Shown: piece by piece, positions 52,742 to 61,831 of the stretch
How positions within the stretch are numbered: position 1 is the stretch's first letter
Layout: every line of letters begins with the position of its first letter
Assembly: GCF_009800965.1 (NCBI RefSeq)
Contig: NZ_WUAF01000001.1
Span: 124,001-188,000 of the forward strand
DNA from: Cognatazoarcus halotolerans
Lineage (GTDB): Bacteria > Pseudomonadota > Gammaproteobacteria > Burkholderiales > Rhodocyclaceae
Reading direction: 5' to 3'
Length of the DNA: 64,000 nt
Program-made: the position numbers and the translations under genes
Notes under the pieces: generated by a model
Databases searched by the model: none
What the model was told of the DNA's origin: nothing
Seen by the model: only the letters and a program-made list of their open reading frames with translations

Positions 52742-54184
52742 ATGCCGAGTACGGATCAGCCCTCCTCCCGCGAGAAGATCCAGCACTACGTTCAGGAAGT
52801 GCAGCAACTGCTCGCGCGTCACAAACTGGTTGAGGAAGTGGTGCACCGTCAGGACATGCCGCGCCATGACCTGGTCGAGAACCTGGTCCACAAACAGCAC
52901 ATCTCCGAGCTGACGCGCCACCTCGACAAGCTCCACCCGGCCGACATCGCCTACCTGCTCGAGGCCTTGCCGCTCGACGAGCGGCTCTTCGTCTGGGATC
53001 TGGTCAAGGCCGAGCGCGACGGCGACATCCTGCTCGAGGTTTCGGACGCGGTCAGGGAAACCCTGATCGAGACAATGGCGCCGGAAGAGCTCAAAGCCGC
53101 CGCCGAACAGCTCGACGCCGACGAACTAGCCGACCTCGCGCCGGATCTGCCCGAAGAGGTGATGGAGGATGTCTATCTCTCCCTCGACCTCGAAGAGCGG
53201 GCGCAACTTCGCGCGGCGATGTCCTATCCAGAGGACTCGGTCGGCGCGCTCATGGATTTCGAGCTGGTTTCGGTGCGCGAGGACGTGACGCTCGAGGTGG
53301 TGCTGCGCTATCTGCGACGCTTCGAAGCCCTGCCGGATCACACCGACAAGCTCTTCGTGGTCGACCGCGAAGAGCGCCTGCGCGGCGTGCTGCCAGTCAA
53401 CCGCTTGCTGGTCAGCGACCCCGAGGTCGAAGTGTCGGCGGTGATGGTGACCGACGCGGTGCGACTTCATCCCGAGGACAAGGCCGAGGACGCGGCCGGC
53501 GCCTTCGAGCGCTACGACCTCATCTCGGCCCCGGTCGTCACCTCCGACAACCGGCTGATGGGCCGGGTCACCGTGGCCGACGTGGTGGACTACATCCGCG
53601 AGGAATCCGAGGCCGAGCTGTTGAGCCAGGCGGGCCTGAAGGAAGAGGAAGACATCTTTGCGCCGGTGTTCGATTCGGTGAAGAACCGCTGGGCATGGCT
53701 GGCCATCAATCTGGTCACCGCCTTCGTCGCCTCTCGTGTCATCGGCCTGTTCGAGGGCTCGATCGAAAAACTCGTGGCGCTGGCCGCGCTGATGCCGATC
53801 GTCGCCGGCATCGGCGGCAATTCGGGCAACCAGACGATCACCATGATCGTGCGCGCGATGGCGATGGGACAGGTCAGCTCCGACAGCGCACGGCGCCTGC
53901 TCAAGAAGGAACTCGGCGTGGCGCTGTTCAACGGCGTGGTCTGGGGCAGTCTGCTGGGGCTGCTGGCGTGGTGGCTCTACGGCGCGTGGACGCTGGGCCT
54001 GGTGATGACGGCCGCCACCACCCTCAACCTGCTGCTGGCTGCGGCCATGGGCGTGACCATCCCGATGGCGATGCAGCGCTTCGGCCGCGACCCGGCGCTT
54101 GGCTCGAGCGTACTGATCACCGCCTGCACCGACTCCGGCGGCTTCTTCATCTTCCTCGGCCTGGCGACGCTGTTCCTGCTCTGA
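52742..54184 (+). CDS. mgtE: Magnesium transporter MgtE
   Basis: 480 residues. Cytosolic N domain (about 30-150, with LTRHLDKLHPADIAYLLEAL), two CBS domains (about 155-285, ALMDFELVSVREDVTLEVV), a connecting helix, and five membrane helices (about 315-480) with PIVAGIGGNSGNQTITMIVR, the conserved pore segment. It admits Mg2+ and closes when cytosolic Mg2+ is bound. It is a single gene, tail to tail with the hydrolase gene and only six bases apart. Confidence 0.95.
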   Translation: MPSTDQPSSREKIQHYVQEVQQLLARHKLVEEVVHRQDMPRHDLVENLVHKQHISELTRHLDKLHPADIAYLLEALPLDERLFVWDLVKAERDGDILLEVSDAVRETLIETMAPEELKAAAEQLDADELADLAPDLPEEVMEDVYLSLDLEERAQLRAAMSYPEDSVGALMDFELVSVREDVTLEVVLRYLRRFEALPDHTDKLFVVDREERLRGVLPVNRLLVSDPEVEVSAVMVTDAVRLHPEDKAEDAAGAFERYDLISAPVVTSDNRLMGRVTVADVVDYIREESEAELLSQAGLKEEEDIFAPVFDSVKNRWAWLAINLVTAFVASRVIGLFEGSIEKLVALAALMPIVAGIGGNSGNQTITMIVRAMAMGQVSSDSARRLLKKELGVALFNGVVWGSLLGLLAWWLYGAWTLGLVMTAATTLNLLLAAAMGVTIPMAMQRFGRDPALGSSVLITACTDSGGFFIFLGLATLFLL

Positions 54185-54190
54185 ACCGGT

Positions 54191-55051
54191 TCAGGTTCCG
54201 GCAATGAATGCGGCGACCGCTTCGACAACCCCGGGATCGCGCAGGATGCGGTGATGCCCAAGCCCCTCGGTGGCGAGCATGCGACTGCCCCGCCATGCGC
54301 GATGCAGGGTTTCGACATGCGCGAAGGCCACCTCCCGGTCATCGCGGTCGTGGACGAACATCGCCCGTGTCCGCTCGACCGGGAATAGATCGAGGCGATC
54401 CAGCTCGGCCACCGGCACGTAGCGGCGCTCGAGCCGTTTGCGCAGGCTGCGCTGCGCGCTGCGCCCCAGACCGACACGCCGCGACAGGGTCTTGAGATGG
54501 ATATCGAAGGACGCCGGCGCACCAATCACCACCAGTGCCGAACACGGGCTGCCGTTGCGCACCGCCTGCAACGCCGCAGCGCCGCCCATTGAATGGGCAA
54601 CGATCGCAAACGGCTGCGGCCCGGCGGCGATCACGGCGCCGAGGCCGGCAATGAAGTCGGGCAAGGCGCCACCGCGGCCATCGCTCTCACCATGGCCAAG
54701 GTGATCAAATACATCCACCCCATACCCCTGCGCCAGCAAAGCGCGCGCAAACGGCAGCAGCTGTGCGCCGTATCCGCCCCAGCCATGCGTGAGCACCACC
54801 CGTGGCGCATTCGCATCGCCCAGCGACCACGTCGCCAGACGCGCGTCGCCGAGTGCGAGGTCGCGGCGCCGCGCCAGCGCGTCGAGCACTTCGCCGGCCC
54901 GACCACGCCGGCGTCGCGGTCGGGTCAGTACCGCTTCGGCCTGCTTCGCCATCCAGTCCGGAAAGAGGCGCGAGCCGAGCATCACCAGGCGACGCTGGTT
55001 ACGACTGAGCAGTTCGATCCGCTCTGCCGATACCTTGCCAGGTGCTTTCAT
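54191..55051 (-). CDS. Alpha/beta-hydrolase
   Basis: 286 residues from MKAPGKVSAE (AAGGA five bases upstream). VVLTHGWGGYGAQLLPFARA gives the oxyanion-hole region, VFDHLGHGESDG and the nucleophile elbow IVAHSMGGAAALQAV near 150 follow, MFVHDRDDREVAF supplies the acidic residue, and LGHHRIL the final His. The catalytic triad is complete. The leading ~60 residues are basic (RPRRRRGRAG). The substrate is unknown; lipase, esterase and peptidase are all possible. It follows hemL in orientation but reads away from it, with about 40 bases between. Confidence 0.86.
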   Translation of the reverse strand: MKAPGKVSAERIELLSRNQRRLVMLGSRLFPDWMAKQAEAVLTRPRRRRGRAGEVLDALARRRDLALGDARLATWSLGDANAPRVVLTHGWGGYGAQLLPFARALLAQGYGVDVFDHLGHGESDGRGGALPDFIAGLGAVIAAGPQPFAIVAHSMGGAAALQAVRNGSPCSALVVIGAPASFDIHLKTLSRRVGLGRSAQRSLRKRLERRYVPVAELDRLDLFPVERTRAMFVHDRDDREVAFAHVETLHRAWRGSRMLATEGLGHHRILRDPGVVEAVAAFIAGT

Positions 55052-55092
55052 CGCGCTTCCTTGTACCACTCAGCCAGCGGCCGCAGCGCCGC

Positions 55093-56376
55093 TTAAGCCT
55101 TCATCGCTGCGAACACGGCGTCCGCCTCGGCAACCGTCTCGGCGATGTCCGAAGCGGTATGAGCCACCGACACGAAGCCGGCCTCGAAGGCCGAGGGCGC
55201 GAAATAGTGACCTGCTTCGAGCATCGCATGGAAGAAGCGGTTGAAGGCGTCGGTGTTGCCTGCGGTGACGCTGGCAAAGCTGTCCGGACACTGTTCGGAA
55301 AAATAGATCCCGAACATGCCGCCGACCGATTGGGCCGAGAACGTCACGCCATGACGTCTTGCCGCGGCCAGCAGGCCGTCCACCAGCTCGGTGGTACGGG
55401 CGCTCAGGGTTTCGTAGAAGCCGGGCTCGCGGGTGAGGCGCAGCGATGCCAAGCCCGCCGCGACCGCCACCGGGCTGCCCGACAGGGTGCCGGCCTGATA
55501 GACCGAGCCGAGCGGCGCGATCTTTTCCATGATGTCACGCCGCCCACCGAAAGCCCCGACCGGCATGCCGCCACCGATCACCTTGCCCAGGGTGGTGAGG
55601 TCAGGGGTGATCCCGAACAGGCCCTGAACCCCCTGCGGACCGACGCGGAAACCGGTCATCACCTCGTCGAAAATCAGCACCGTGCCATGCGCGGTGCACA
55701 ACCTGCGCAGCGCGTGCAGGAATTCGGCCGTGGGCTTGATCAGGTTCATGTTGCCGGCGACCGGCTCGACGATCACCGCGGCGATCTCGCTACCGCGCGC
55801 GGCGAAGACCTCCTCCAGCCCGGCCACATTGTTGTAATCGAGCACCAGCGTGTGCTTGGCAAAATCGGCCGGCACACCGCCGGACGACGGGTTGCCGAAG
55901 GTCAGCAGCCCCGAGCCCGCCTTGACCAGCAGGCTGTCGGCATGGCCGTGATAACAGCCCTCGAACTTGATGATCGCGTCGCGCCCGGTGAATCCTCGGG
56001 CCAGCCGGATCGCACTCATGGTCGCCTCGGTGCCTGAGCTCACCAGCCGCACCATGTCGAGGCTGGGCAACATCTCGCAGAGGAGTTCGGCCATCTCGAC
56101 TTCAGCCGCTGTCGGTGCACCGAAAGACAGTCCCTTGACCGCAGCGTTCTGCACCGCCTTGATCACTGCCGGGTGCGCATGGCCGGCGATCGCCGGCCCC
56201 CACGATCCGACGTAATCAATGTAGGCCTGCCCATCGGCATCCCACACCCTGCAGCCTTCGGCGCGCTCGATGAAGCGGGGCGTGCCGCCGACCGAGCGAA
56301 AGGCCCGGACCGGTGAATTGACCCCACCCGGGATGGCGCGCTGGGCACGCTCGAACAGTTCCTGATTGCGACTCAT
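55093..56376 (-). CDS. hemL: Glutamate-1-semialdehyde 2,1-aminomutase
   Basis: 427 residues, standard length. [16 protein letters not shown] at the N-terminus, [35 protein letters not shown], the PLP-binding region [12 protein letters not shown] and the Schiff-base Lys in [18 protein letters not shown] are all intact. It converts glutamate-1-semialdehyde to 5-aminolevulinate, the first committed step of haem by the C5 route. It lies downstream of thiE in the same direction, with about 70 bases between. The hemL-thiE-thiD-rubredoxin neighbourhood is frequent in betaproteobacteria. Confidence 0.97.
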   Translation of the reverse strand: MSRNQELFERAQRAIPGGVNSPVRAFRSVGGTPRFIERAEGCRVWDADGQAYIDYVGSWGPAIAGHAHPAVIKAVQNAAVKGLSFGAPTAAEVEMAELLCEMLPSLDMVRLVSSGTEATMSAIRLARGFTGRDAIIKFEGCYHGHADSLLVKAGSGLLTFGNPSSGGVPADFAKHTLVLDYNNVAGLEEVFAARGSEIAAVIVEPVAGNMNLIKPTAEFLHALRRLCTAHGTVLIFDEVMTGFRVGPQGVQGLFGITPDLTTLGKVIGGGMPVGAFGGRRDIMEKIAPLGSVYQAGTLSGSPVAVAAGLASLRLTREPGFYETLSARTTELVDGLLAAARRHGVTFSAQSVGGMFGIYFSEQCPDSFASVTAGNTDAFNRFFHAMLEAGHYFAPSAFEAGFVSVAHTASDIAETVAEADAVFAAMKA

Positions 56377-56447
56377 GTTGAATTCCTCGTATCGCGGAAT
56401 AGCCTACCTGCAGCCCCGATCCCGGGCCCGCGGAACAGGTTCCGGTT

Positions 56448-57074
56448 TCAGTTAGCCTGCGCAAATGCAGAGCGGTACTGCGCCACGCGAGCGCATGGAT
56501 CGACAGCGGCGAACACGTCACTGATGACCGCCAGCAGGTCGGCGCCGGCGTCGATGAGCAACGGCGCATTCTCGGCGGTAATCCCGCCGATGGCCGCCAC
56601 CGGCACGGCCAGTTCGTCGCGGGCCCGACTCAGCAGTTCGATCGGCGCGCTCACCGCCTGCGGTTTGGTCGGCGACGCGAACATCGCACCGAAGGCCACA
56701 TAATCGGCCCCCGCCGCGCTCAGGGCCGCGGCACGCCCGAAGTCGTCATAACAAGTGACACCGACGATGGCACTGGCGCCGACGATCTCGCGTGCGGCAG
56801 CGAGATCGCCGTCGTCGCGGCCGACATGGACACCCGCCGCGGCCACGTCGGCGGCGAGCCGCGGGTCGTCATTGATGATCAGCGGCACGTCCGCCCGCTC
56901 GCAAAGTCGCGCCAACATGGCCGCCTGCTCGCGACGCAGGCCGGCATCGGCAAGCTTGTTGCGATACTGCAGCATCGTCACGCCAGCATCGAGCAGCGGC
57001 TCGACAGCGTCAGCCAGGGCGCGGGTGTCCGTCCAGTCCGGCGTTACCAGGTAAAGCCCGCGCAGCCTATTCAT
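56448..57074 (-). CDS. thiE: Thiamine-phosphate synthase
   Basis: 208 residues from MNRLRGLYLVTP; this ATG lies within the last codons of the ThiD-like gene (8-base overlap), indicating coupled translation. It is a TIM barrel with MLQYRNK, LIINDDPRLAADVAAAGVHV, VGRDDGD, VAFGAMFASPTKPQA and IGGITAENAPLLIDAGADLL, covering the pyrophosphate- and thiazole-binding loops. It joins HMP-PP and thiazole phosphate to form thiamine phosphate. HMP-PP would come from ThiC (38387) and ThiD (35764). Confidence 0.95.
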   Translation of the reverse strand: MNRLRGLYLVTPDWTDTRALADAVEPLLDAGVTMLQYRNKLADAGLRREQAAMLARLCERADVPLIINDDPRLAADVAAAGVHVGRDDGDLAAAREIVGASAIVGVTCYDDFGRAAALSAAGADYVAFGAMFASPTKPQAVSAPIELLSRARDELAVPVAAIGGITAENAPLLIDAGADLLAVISDVFAAVDPCARVAQYRSAFAQAN

Positions 57075-57894
57075 GACCACGCTCGGCGCGCAGCAGGGCG
57101 AGACGATCCGGAATGCCCGCGCCCATGCCCGGCGTCACGCCCGCCTCGAGCGCGGCGGCAAGGTAGCTACGCGCCACCCGCACCGCGTCGACCACCTCCA
57201 GGCCGCGAGCCAGCCCGGCAAGCACCGCCGAGCCCAGGGTCGCAAGGCTGCCGAGGTGGCGCGAGGGCGAAGGGCGCGCTTCGGTACGGACGATTCCGGT
57301 GGCGCTCACCAGGGTATCGACCGTCTGCAAGGCGCTGTCGCGCCCGTCGGCGATCAACACATGGGCCGAGCCGCACTCGAGCAGGTGGCGTCCGGCGTCG
57401 ATTTCGGACGGCAATGCATCCTCGTCGTCGCTGCCGACCGTGGCGAGTCGCACCGCGCCAGGGCCATCGACCACGGTCACGGTAGTCTGCGGCAGGAGCA
57501 GTTCGAGGCTGACCGCCAACAGGTCCTCGGCATCGTCGGCATCCACCCCGTCCTGCGCCATCATCGGCACGAAGATGAGCGGCAGATCATAGTCAGCCAC
57601 GATCTCGGCAATCGCCGCGAGCGTATCGAGACAGCCCGGGTTACCGATGAGGATCGCCGACACGGGGATGTCCTCGAGGATTGCCTGCGCCTGTTCGACG
57701 ACCCATTCCGTTTCGAGAGGATGCGCAGGTTCGGCGCTGCGGGTATCGCCGGAGCCGATCGCGGTAATCACCGTGAGCGGCAGGCAACCCAGCGCCGAAA
57801 GCGTGAGCAGCGCGCCCTGCACCCCGCCGGCGCCGGTCGGGTCGGATGCGTCGAAAACGATTACGGCGGGTACTGCTGGATTTTTGATTGGCAT
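57067..57894 (-). CDS. Degenerate ThiD-like ribokinase-fold protein
   Basis: 275 residues. The fold matches HMP kinase: VIVFDASDPTGAGGVQGALL aligns with LTIAGTDPSGGAGVLADLK of the other ThiD, and the ALLTLSALGCLPLTVITAIG region is clear. The catalytic segment, THGTGCTLSSA in the 35764 copy, is SRHLGSLATLGSA here, so the anion-hole glycines and the Cys are lost. LDPVM is also replaced (FVPMM). It is therefore likely inactive as an HMP-P kinase, or altered in substrate. It is translationally coupled to thiE, so a regulatory or scaffolding role in thiamine synthesis is plausible. It is divergent from rubredoxin. Confidence 0.85.
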   Translation of the reverse strand: MPIKNPAVPAVIVFDASDPTGAGGVQGALLTLSALGCLPLTVITAIGSGDTRSAEPAHPLETEWVVEQAQAILEDIPVSAILIGNPGCLDTLAAIAEIVADYDLPLIFVPMMAQDGVDADDAEDLLAVSLELLLPQTTVTVVDGPGAVRLATVGSDDEDALPSEIDAGRHLLECGSAHVLIADGRDSALQTVDTLVSATGIVRTEARPSPSRHLGSLATLGSAVLAGLARGLEVVDAVRVARSYLAAALEAGVTPGMGAGIPDRLALLRAERGHE

Positions 57895-58006
57895 CGAATA
57901 GGGCGGATATCGCGCAACGGCGCGGCCTGGCAGGCCGGAACGGGTGAAGAAATGGGGTAAGATGCGCCGGATTTTATCTGTAATTCAAATAATTCAGACA
58001 ATTCCA

Positions 58007-58186
58007 ATGTCAGCCCCCGACTACAAGACCTACATGTGCCTCATCTGCGGTTTCATCTACGATGAGGCCGCAGGCATTCCCGAGGAAGGTATCGCCGCAG
58101 GTACGCTCTGGGTGGATATACCGCCAAACTGGACCTGCCCCGAATGCGGCGCCCGCAAGGACGACTTCGAAATGGTCGAAATCTGA
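58007..58186 (+). CDS. Rubredoxin
   Basis: 59 residues from [20 protein letters not shown]. Two Cys pairs (CLICG and CPECG) bind one iron, and the spacing and length are canonical. It is a small cytosolic electron carrier used by alkane hydroxylases, oxygen-reducing systems or peroxide detoxification; no partner is adjacent. In several betaproteobacteria rubredoxin sits between hemL/thi genes and the pilG cluster, as here. Upstream sequence is AT-rich and probably holds the promoter. Confidence 0.96.
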   Translation: MSAPDYKTYMCLICGFIYDEAAGIPEEGIAAGTLWVDIPPNWTCPECGARKDDFEMVEI

Positions 58187-58321
58187 CGCGCGACGCCCTG
58201 GCGGCTGCGGCACCGCCACGATGCGATTAAAGTCCGCACGATCCGTACCGTAATTTCTGTTTCGCATGCAGGATTACTGGCCCGGTGTGCCGGACGGCTG
58301 CGTGAATCCGAGGAGCAAAGG

Positions 58322-58720
58322 GTGAATCTGAACGGCCTCAAGATAATGGTGATCGACGACAGCAACACCATTCGACGCAGTGCGGAGATATTTCTCGCCC
58401 AGGTCGGTTGTCAGGTATTGCTGGCCGAAGATGGTTTCGACGCACTGGCGAAAATCACCGACCACAAGCCGGATGTCATTTTCGTCGACATCATGATGCC
58501 GCGTCTCGACGGCTACCAGACCTGCGCGCTGATCAAGAAGAACCAGCAGCTGCGCAGTACGCCGGTGATCATGCTGTCATCCAAGGACGGGCTGTTCGAC
58601 CGCGCCCGAGGCCGCATGGTCGGGTCCGACGAATACCTCACCAAGCCCTTTACCAAGGATAGCCTCCTCAAGGCCGTTGCTGCCCACGCGCCGCAACACA
58701 GCAACAAATCGAACCAGTAG
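58322..58720 (+). CDS. pilG: Twitching-motility response regulator PilG
   Basis: 132 residues, GTG start with AGGAG seven bases upstream. Single CheY-like receiver: MVIDDSNTIRRSAEIFL, the phosphoacceptor Asp in PDVIFVDIMMPRLDGYQ, VIMLSSKDG and the Lys in DEYLTKPFTKDSL. There is no output domain. PilG is phosphorylated by ChpA and promotes pilus extension through PilB and cyclic-AMP control in Pseudomonas; the role here is inferred from gene order. First gene of the pilGHIJ-chpA operon. Confidence 0.94.
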   Translation: MNLNGLKIMVIDDSNTIRRSAEIFLAQVGCQVLLAEDGFDALAKITDHKPDVIFVDIMMPRLDGYQTCALIKKNQQLRSTPVIMLSSKDGLFDRARGRMVGSDEYLTKPFTKDSLLKAVAAHAPQHSNKSNQ

Positions 58721-58737
58721 CAAGCCGGGTAGAAGAG

Positions 58738-59103
58738 ATGACGATCAACAAGATCCTCGTGGTGGACGACTCGCCCACCGAGCGCTATTCCATGCAGGAA
58801 GTCCTGACCAGGAACGGCTATCAGGTCGTCACCGCGGAAAGCGGTGAGGATGCCATTGCCAAGAGCAAGAGCGAGCGGCCCGACCTGATCCTGATGGACG
58901 TCGTGATGCCCGGCATGAACGGCTACCAGGCGACCCGCACGATTGCCCGTGATGCCACGACCTGCAGCATCCCGATCATCATGTGCACCAGCAAGTCTCA
59001 GGAAACCGACAAGATCTGGGGCATGCGCCAGGGCGCACTCGACTACCTGACCAAGCCGGTCGACCATCAGGCACTGCTCGAGCGCATCCGCGCCATCGGA
59101 TAG
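58738..59103 (+). CDS. pilH: Twitching-motility response regulator PilH
   Basis: 121 residues. Single receiver domain with ILVVDDSPTERYSMQEVLTR, Asp in PDLILMDVVMPGMNGYQATR, IIMCTSKSQETDKIWGMRQG and DYLTKPVD. PilH opposes PilG (pilus retraction or a phosphate sink) in the Pseudomonas Chp system. It starts 17 bases after pilG and seven bases before pilI. Confidence 0.95.
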   Translation: MTINKILVVDDSPTERYSMQEVLTRNGYQVVTAESGEDAIAKSKSERPDLILMDVVMPGMNGYQATRTIARDATTCSIPIIMCTSKSQETDKIWGMRQGALDYLTKPVDHQALLERIRAIG

Positions 59104-59110
59104 ACCGCCA

Positions 59111-59629
59111 ATGTCCAGACGCACGAGCCTCAGGGAATTCCAGGAATCGCTGGCCAGGCGCCTGGCCGAATCCGCCAGCACCACCCGCAAGGATCTGCTC
59201 GGCCTGCAGGCCGGCGGTGAGAACTGGCTGATTGCACTGAACGAAGCGGGCGAAATCCTGCCGCCGCCGCCCCTGTCGCCAGTCCCGCTCTGCCACCCCT
59301 GGATGCGCGGCCTTGCCAACGTGCGGGGCACGCTCTACAGCGTGGTGGATTTTTCGCTGTTCAACGGCGGCGACCCGATTCTGCCCGCCGGCAATGCCAG
59401 ACTGGTGCTGATCGGCGCACGCCACAACCTGAACTGCGCAATTCTCGTCTCCCGCGCAGCGGGGTTGCGCGCCCAGGAAGATTTCGAAACGGATCCTGAA
59501 CAGGGCATTGACGCAGAGCGGCCATGGTCCGGCGAACGCGTCCGCGATACCCAGGGGCGCGCCTGGGTCCGCCTTCGGATTCCCGCCCTGCTTGCCAGCC
59601 CGCGTTTCCTGGAGGCAAGCCTCGCATGA
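59111..59629 (+). CDS. pilI: CheW-like adaptor PilI
   Basis: 172 residues, one CheW domain: GLQAGGENWLIALNEAGEIL, PWMRGLANVRGTLYSVVDFS and RLVLIGARHNLNCAILVSRA. It couples the receptor PilJ to the kinase ChpA. It lies between pilH and pilJ in the conserved order. A 51-base gap to pilJ holds no other gene. Confidence 0.92.
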   Translation: MSRRTSLREFQESLARRLAESASTTRKDLLGLQAGGENWLIALNEAGEILPPPPLSPVPLCHPWMRGLANVRGTLYSVVDFSLFNGGDPILPAGNARLVLIGARHNLNCAILVSRAAGLRAQEDFETDPEQGIDAERPWSGERVRDTQGRAWVRLRIPALLASPRFLEASLA

Positions 59630-59680
59630 TTACCCTCCACACGGCTCACTCGACGATGCCGTCCGCACGGAGCCGCTGAC

Positions 59681-61810
59681 ATGGCCCTCAAGCTTCCCTT
59701 CCAGAAACCCGACAACACCCTGCTGTCCTCCGGGGACACGACGATCATGGACGATGCACCCTCGCTTGCCACCGGTTCCGGCGCCGCACCGCCAAAGGCG
59801 CCCTCACTTCCGGGCAAGTCGGTTTCCGATCAGCTGCGCACGCTCGGCACTGCCTTCGGTCTGGTCCTGCTTGCCTTTCTCGTTCTGCTCGTCCTGCAGA
59901 TCCGTGGCGCCCAGAACGGCACCACCTACGTGTACGCGGCGGGGCAGATGCGCACCCTTTCACAGCAAATCGCCAAAGCGGCACAACAATCGCTGCAGGG
60001 CAACAGCGAGGCGTTCGGCGAACTCTCCCGCAGCCGCGACGCATTCGCACGGTTCTATTCGGCTCTGAATACCGGCGGCACGGTTGACGGACGCAACGTC
60101 CCGGCAAGCCCTGCCGCGATGGCGCCACAGCTCGAAGCTCTGGCTGCCGAATGGAACAACACCGACAAGAACGCCCAGCAACTGATCGCGCAGCAGAAGA
60201 ACCTCGTTGCGCTGACTGACTCGGTCAAGCTCATCAACGACGCCAATCCGCAGCTGCTGGCCCTTGCCGAACAGTTCGCCGCGCTTCGCCTGCAGGCCGG
60301 CGCGAGTGCGCGCGAGGTCGCCACCGCCAACCGTGTCGTCACCCTTACCCAACGCATCGCCAAGAACGCCAGTGCCCTGCAGATAGCCAGTGCGGTCGAT
60401 CCGGAAGTCGCCTTCGTCCTCGGCAAGGACACCAACACCCTTCGAGAGCTGCTCGGCCAGCTCAAGCAGTCGGGCCTCGACACGGAAAGCCGCGACAAAC
60501 TTGCCGAACTCGACAAGGCCGGCCAGGACAGCCTCGGCGCCATCGGCGGCATCCTCGGCAACATCCAGCTGGTGGTCCAGGCGAAACTCGCCGGGAGCCG
60601 GATATTCCAGGACTCCGGCAAACTGCTTGCCCAGACGGAGCAACTGGCCGATGGCTACAGTGCCAAGACCACCGGCTTCAATCTCTACTCCCTGCTGTTG
60701 ATCGCTTGTGGCGCGGCCGGGCTGGTGCTGCTCACGCTGATCGCCAAGATCTATCGCGACGACATTGCCCTGCGCCGCCGCGAGGCAGAGCAGCAGCGCG
60801 CCAGCGCCGAGCACGAACGGAACCACACCCAGCAGGCCATTCTCAGGCTCATGAACGAGATGGGCGATCTGGCCGACGGCGATCTCACCATCCGTGCCAC
60901 CGTGACCGAAGACATCACCGGCGCGATTGCGGATTCGGTCAATTACACGATCGAGGAGCTGTCGGTGCTGGTGCGGCGGATCAACGATGCCGCCACCCGC
61001 GTGACCAGCGCCACCGAATCGGCCCAGCGCACCTCGCGGCAACTGCTCGAGGCAGCCGAACGACAGTCCGGCGAGATCCGTAGCGTCGGAGACACGGTCA
61101 AGCAGATGGCGTCTTCGATGTCGGAAGCCTCGAAGCGCGCGCGCGAGTCCGCCCAGGTGGCCCGCCGTTCGCTCGACGCAGCGCGAAAGGGGGCCTCGGC
61201 GGTCGAAAACACGATCCACGGCATGAACGACATCCGCGAGAAGATCCAGGAAACCTCGAAGCGCATCAAGCGCCTGGGCGAATCATCACAGGAAATCGGC
61301 GAAATCGTCGAACTGATTTCCGACATTACCGAACAGACCAACGTGCTGGCACTGAATGCCGCCATTCAGGCCGCATCTGCAGGTGAGGCCGGACGCGGTT
61401 TCACAGTGGTTGCCGAAGAAGTGCAACGACTGGCCGAGCGCTCTGGCGAGGCGACCAAGCAGATCGCAGCGATCGTCAAGACCATCCAGACGGACACCCA
61501 CGATGCAGTTGCGGCCATGGAAGTCGCAACCCGTGACGTGGTCGAAGGCGCAAAGCTTTCCGACGCGGCGGGTCAGGCGCTGACCGAGATCGGCAACGTG
61601 TCCACCGAAGCGGCACGCCTGATCGAACAGATCTCTTCCGACACTCAGATCCAGGCAAGCAGCGCCGGCAAGGTCGCCGGCACGATGCAGGAAATTCTCG
61701 CCGTCACCGAGCAGACCACCATCGGTACCCAGCAGACCGCGGTTTCGATCGGTCAGCTCGCAGACCTCGCGATCGAGCTCAAGGGCTCGGTTTCCGGCTT
61801 CAAGGTGTAA
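59681..61810 (+). CDS. pilJ: Methyl-accepting chemotaxis protein PilJ
   Basis: 709 residues. Cytosolic N-tail, helix about 55-73 ([16 protein letters not shown]), two periplasmic PilJ modules ([20 protein letters not shown] and [17 protein letters not shown]), second helix about 335-355, HAMP (about 375-430) and a signalling coiled coil with the hairpin tip [20 protein letters not shown]. PilJ senses surface contact or pili in Pseudomonas and signals through ChpA. The sensor repeats resemble the domain of the cyclase at 42692. Confidence 0.95.
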   Translation: MALKLPFQKPDNTLLSSGDTTIMDDAPSLATGSGAAPPKAPSLPGKSVSDQLRTLGTAFGLVLLAFLVLLVLQIRGAQNGTTYVYAAGQMRTLSQQIAKAAQQSLQGNSEAFGELSRSRDAFARFYSALNTGGTVDGRNVPASPAAMAPQLEALAAEWNNTDKNAQQLIAQQKNLVALTDSVKLINDANPQLLALAEQFAALRLQAGASAREVATANRVVTLTQRIAKNASALQIASAVDPEVAFVLGKDTNTLRELLGQLKQSGLDTESRDKLAELDKAGQDSLGAIGGILGNIQLVVQAKLAGSRIFQDSGKLLAQTEQLADGYSAKTTGFNLYSLLLIACGAAGLVLLTLIAKIYRDDIALRRREAEQQRASAEHERNHTQQAILRLMNEMGDLADGDLTIRATVTEDITGAIADSVNYTIEELSVLVRRINDAATRVTSATESAQRTSRQLLEAAERQSGEIRSVGDTVKQMASSMSEASKRARESAQVARRSLDAARKGASAVENTIHGMNDIREKIQETSKRIKRLGESSQEIGEIVELISDITEQTNVLALNAAIQAASAGEAGRGFTVVAEEVQRLAERSGEATKQIAAIVKTIQTDTHDAVAAMEVATRDVVEGAKLSDAAGQALTEIGNVSTEAARLIEQISSDTQIQASSAGKVAGTMQEILAVTEQTTIGTQQTAVSIGQLADLAIELKGSVSGFKV

Positions 61811-61831
61811 CCCAATCGACGAGGCAGCACG

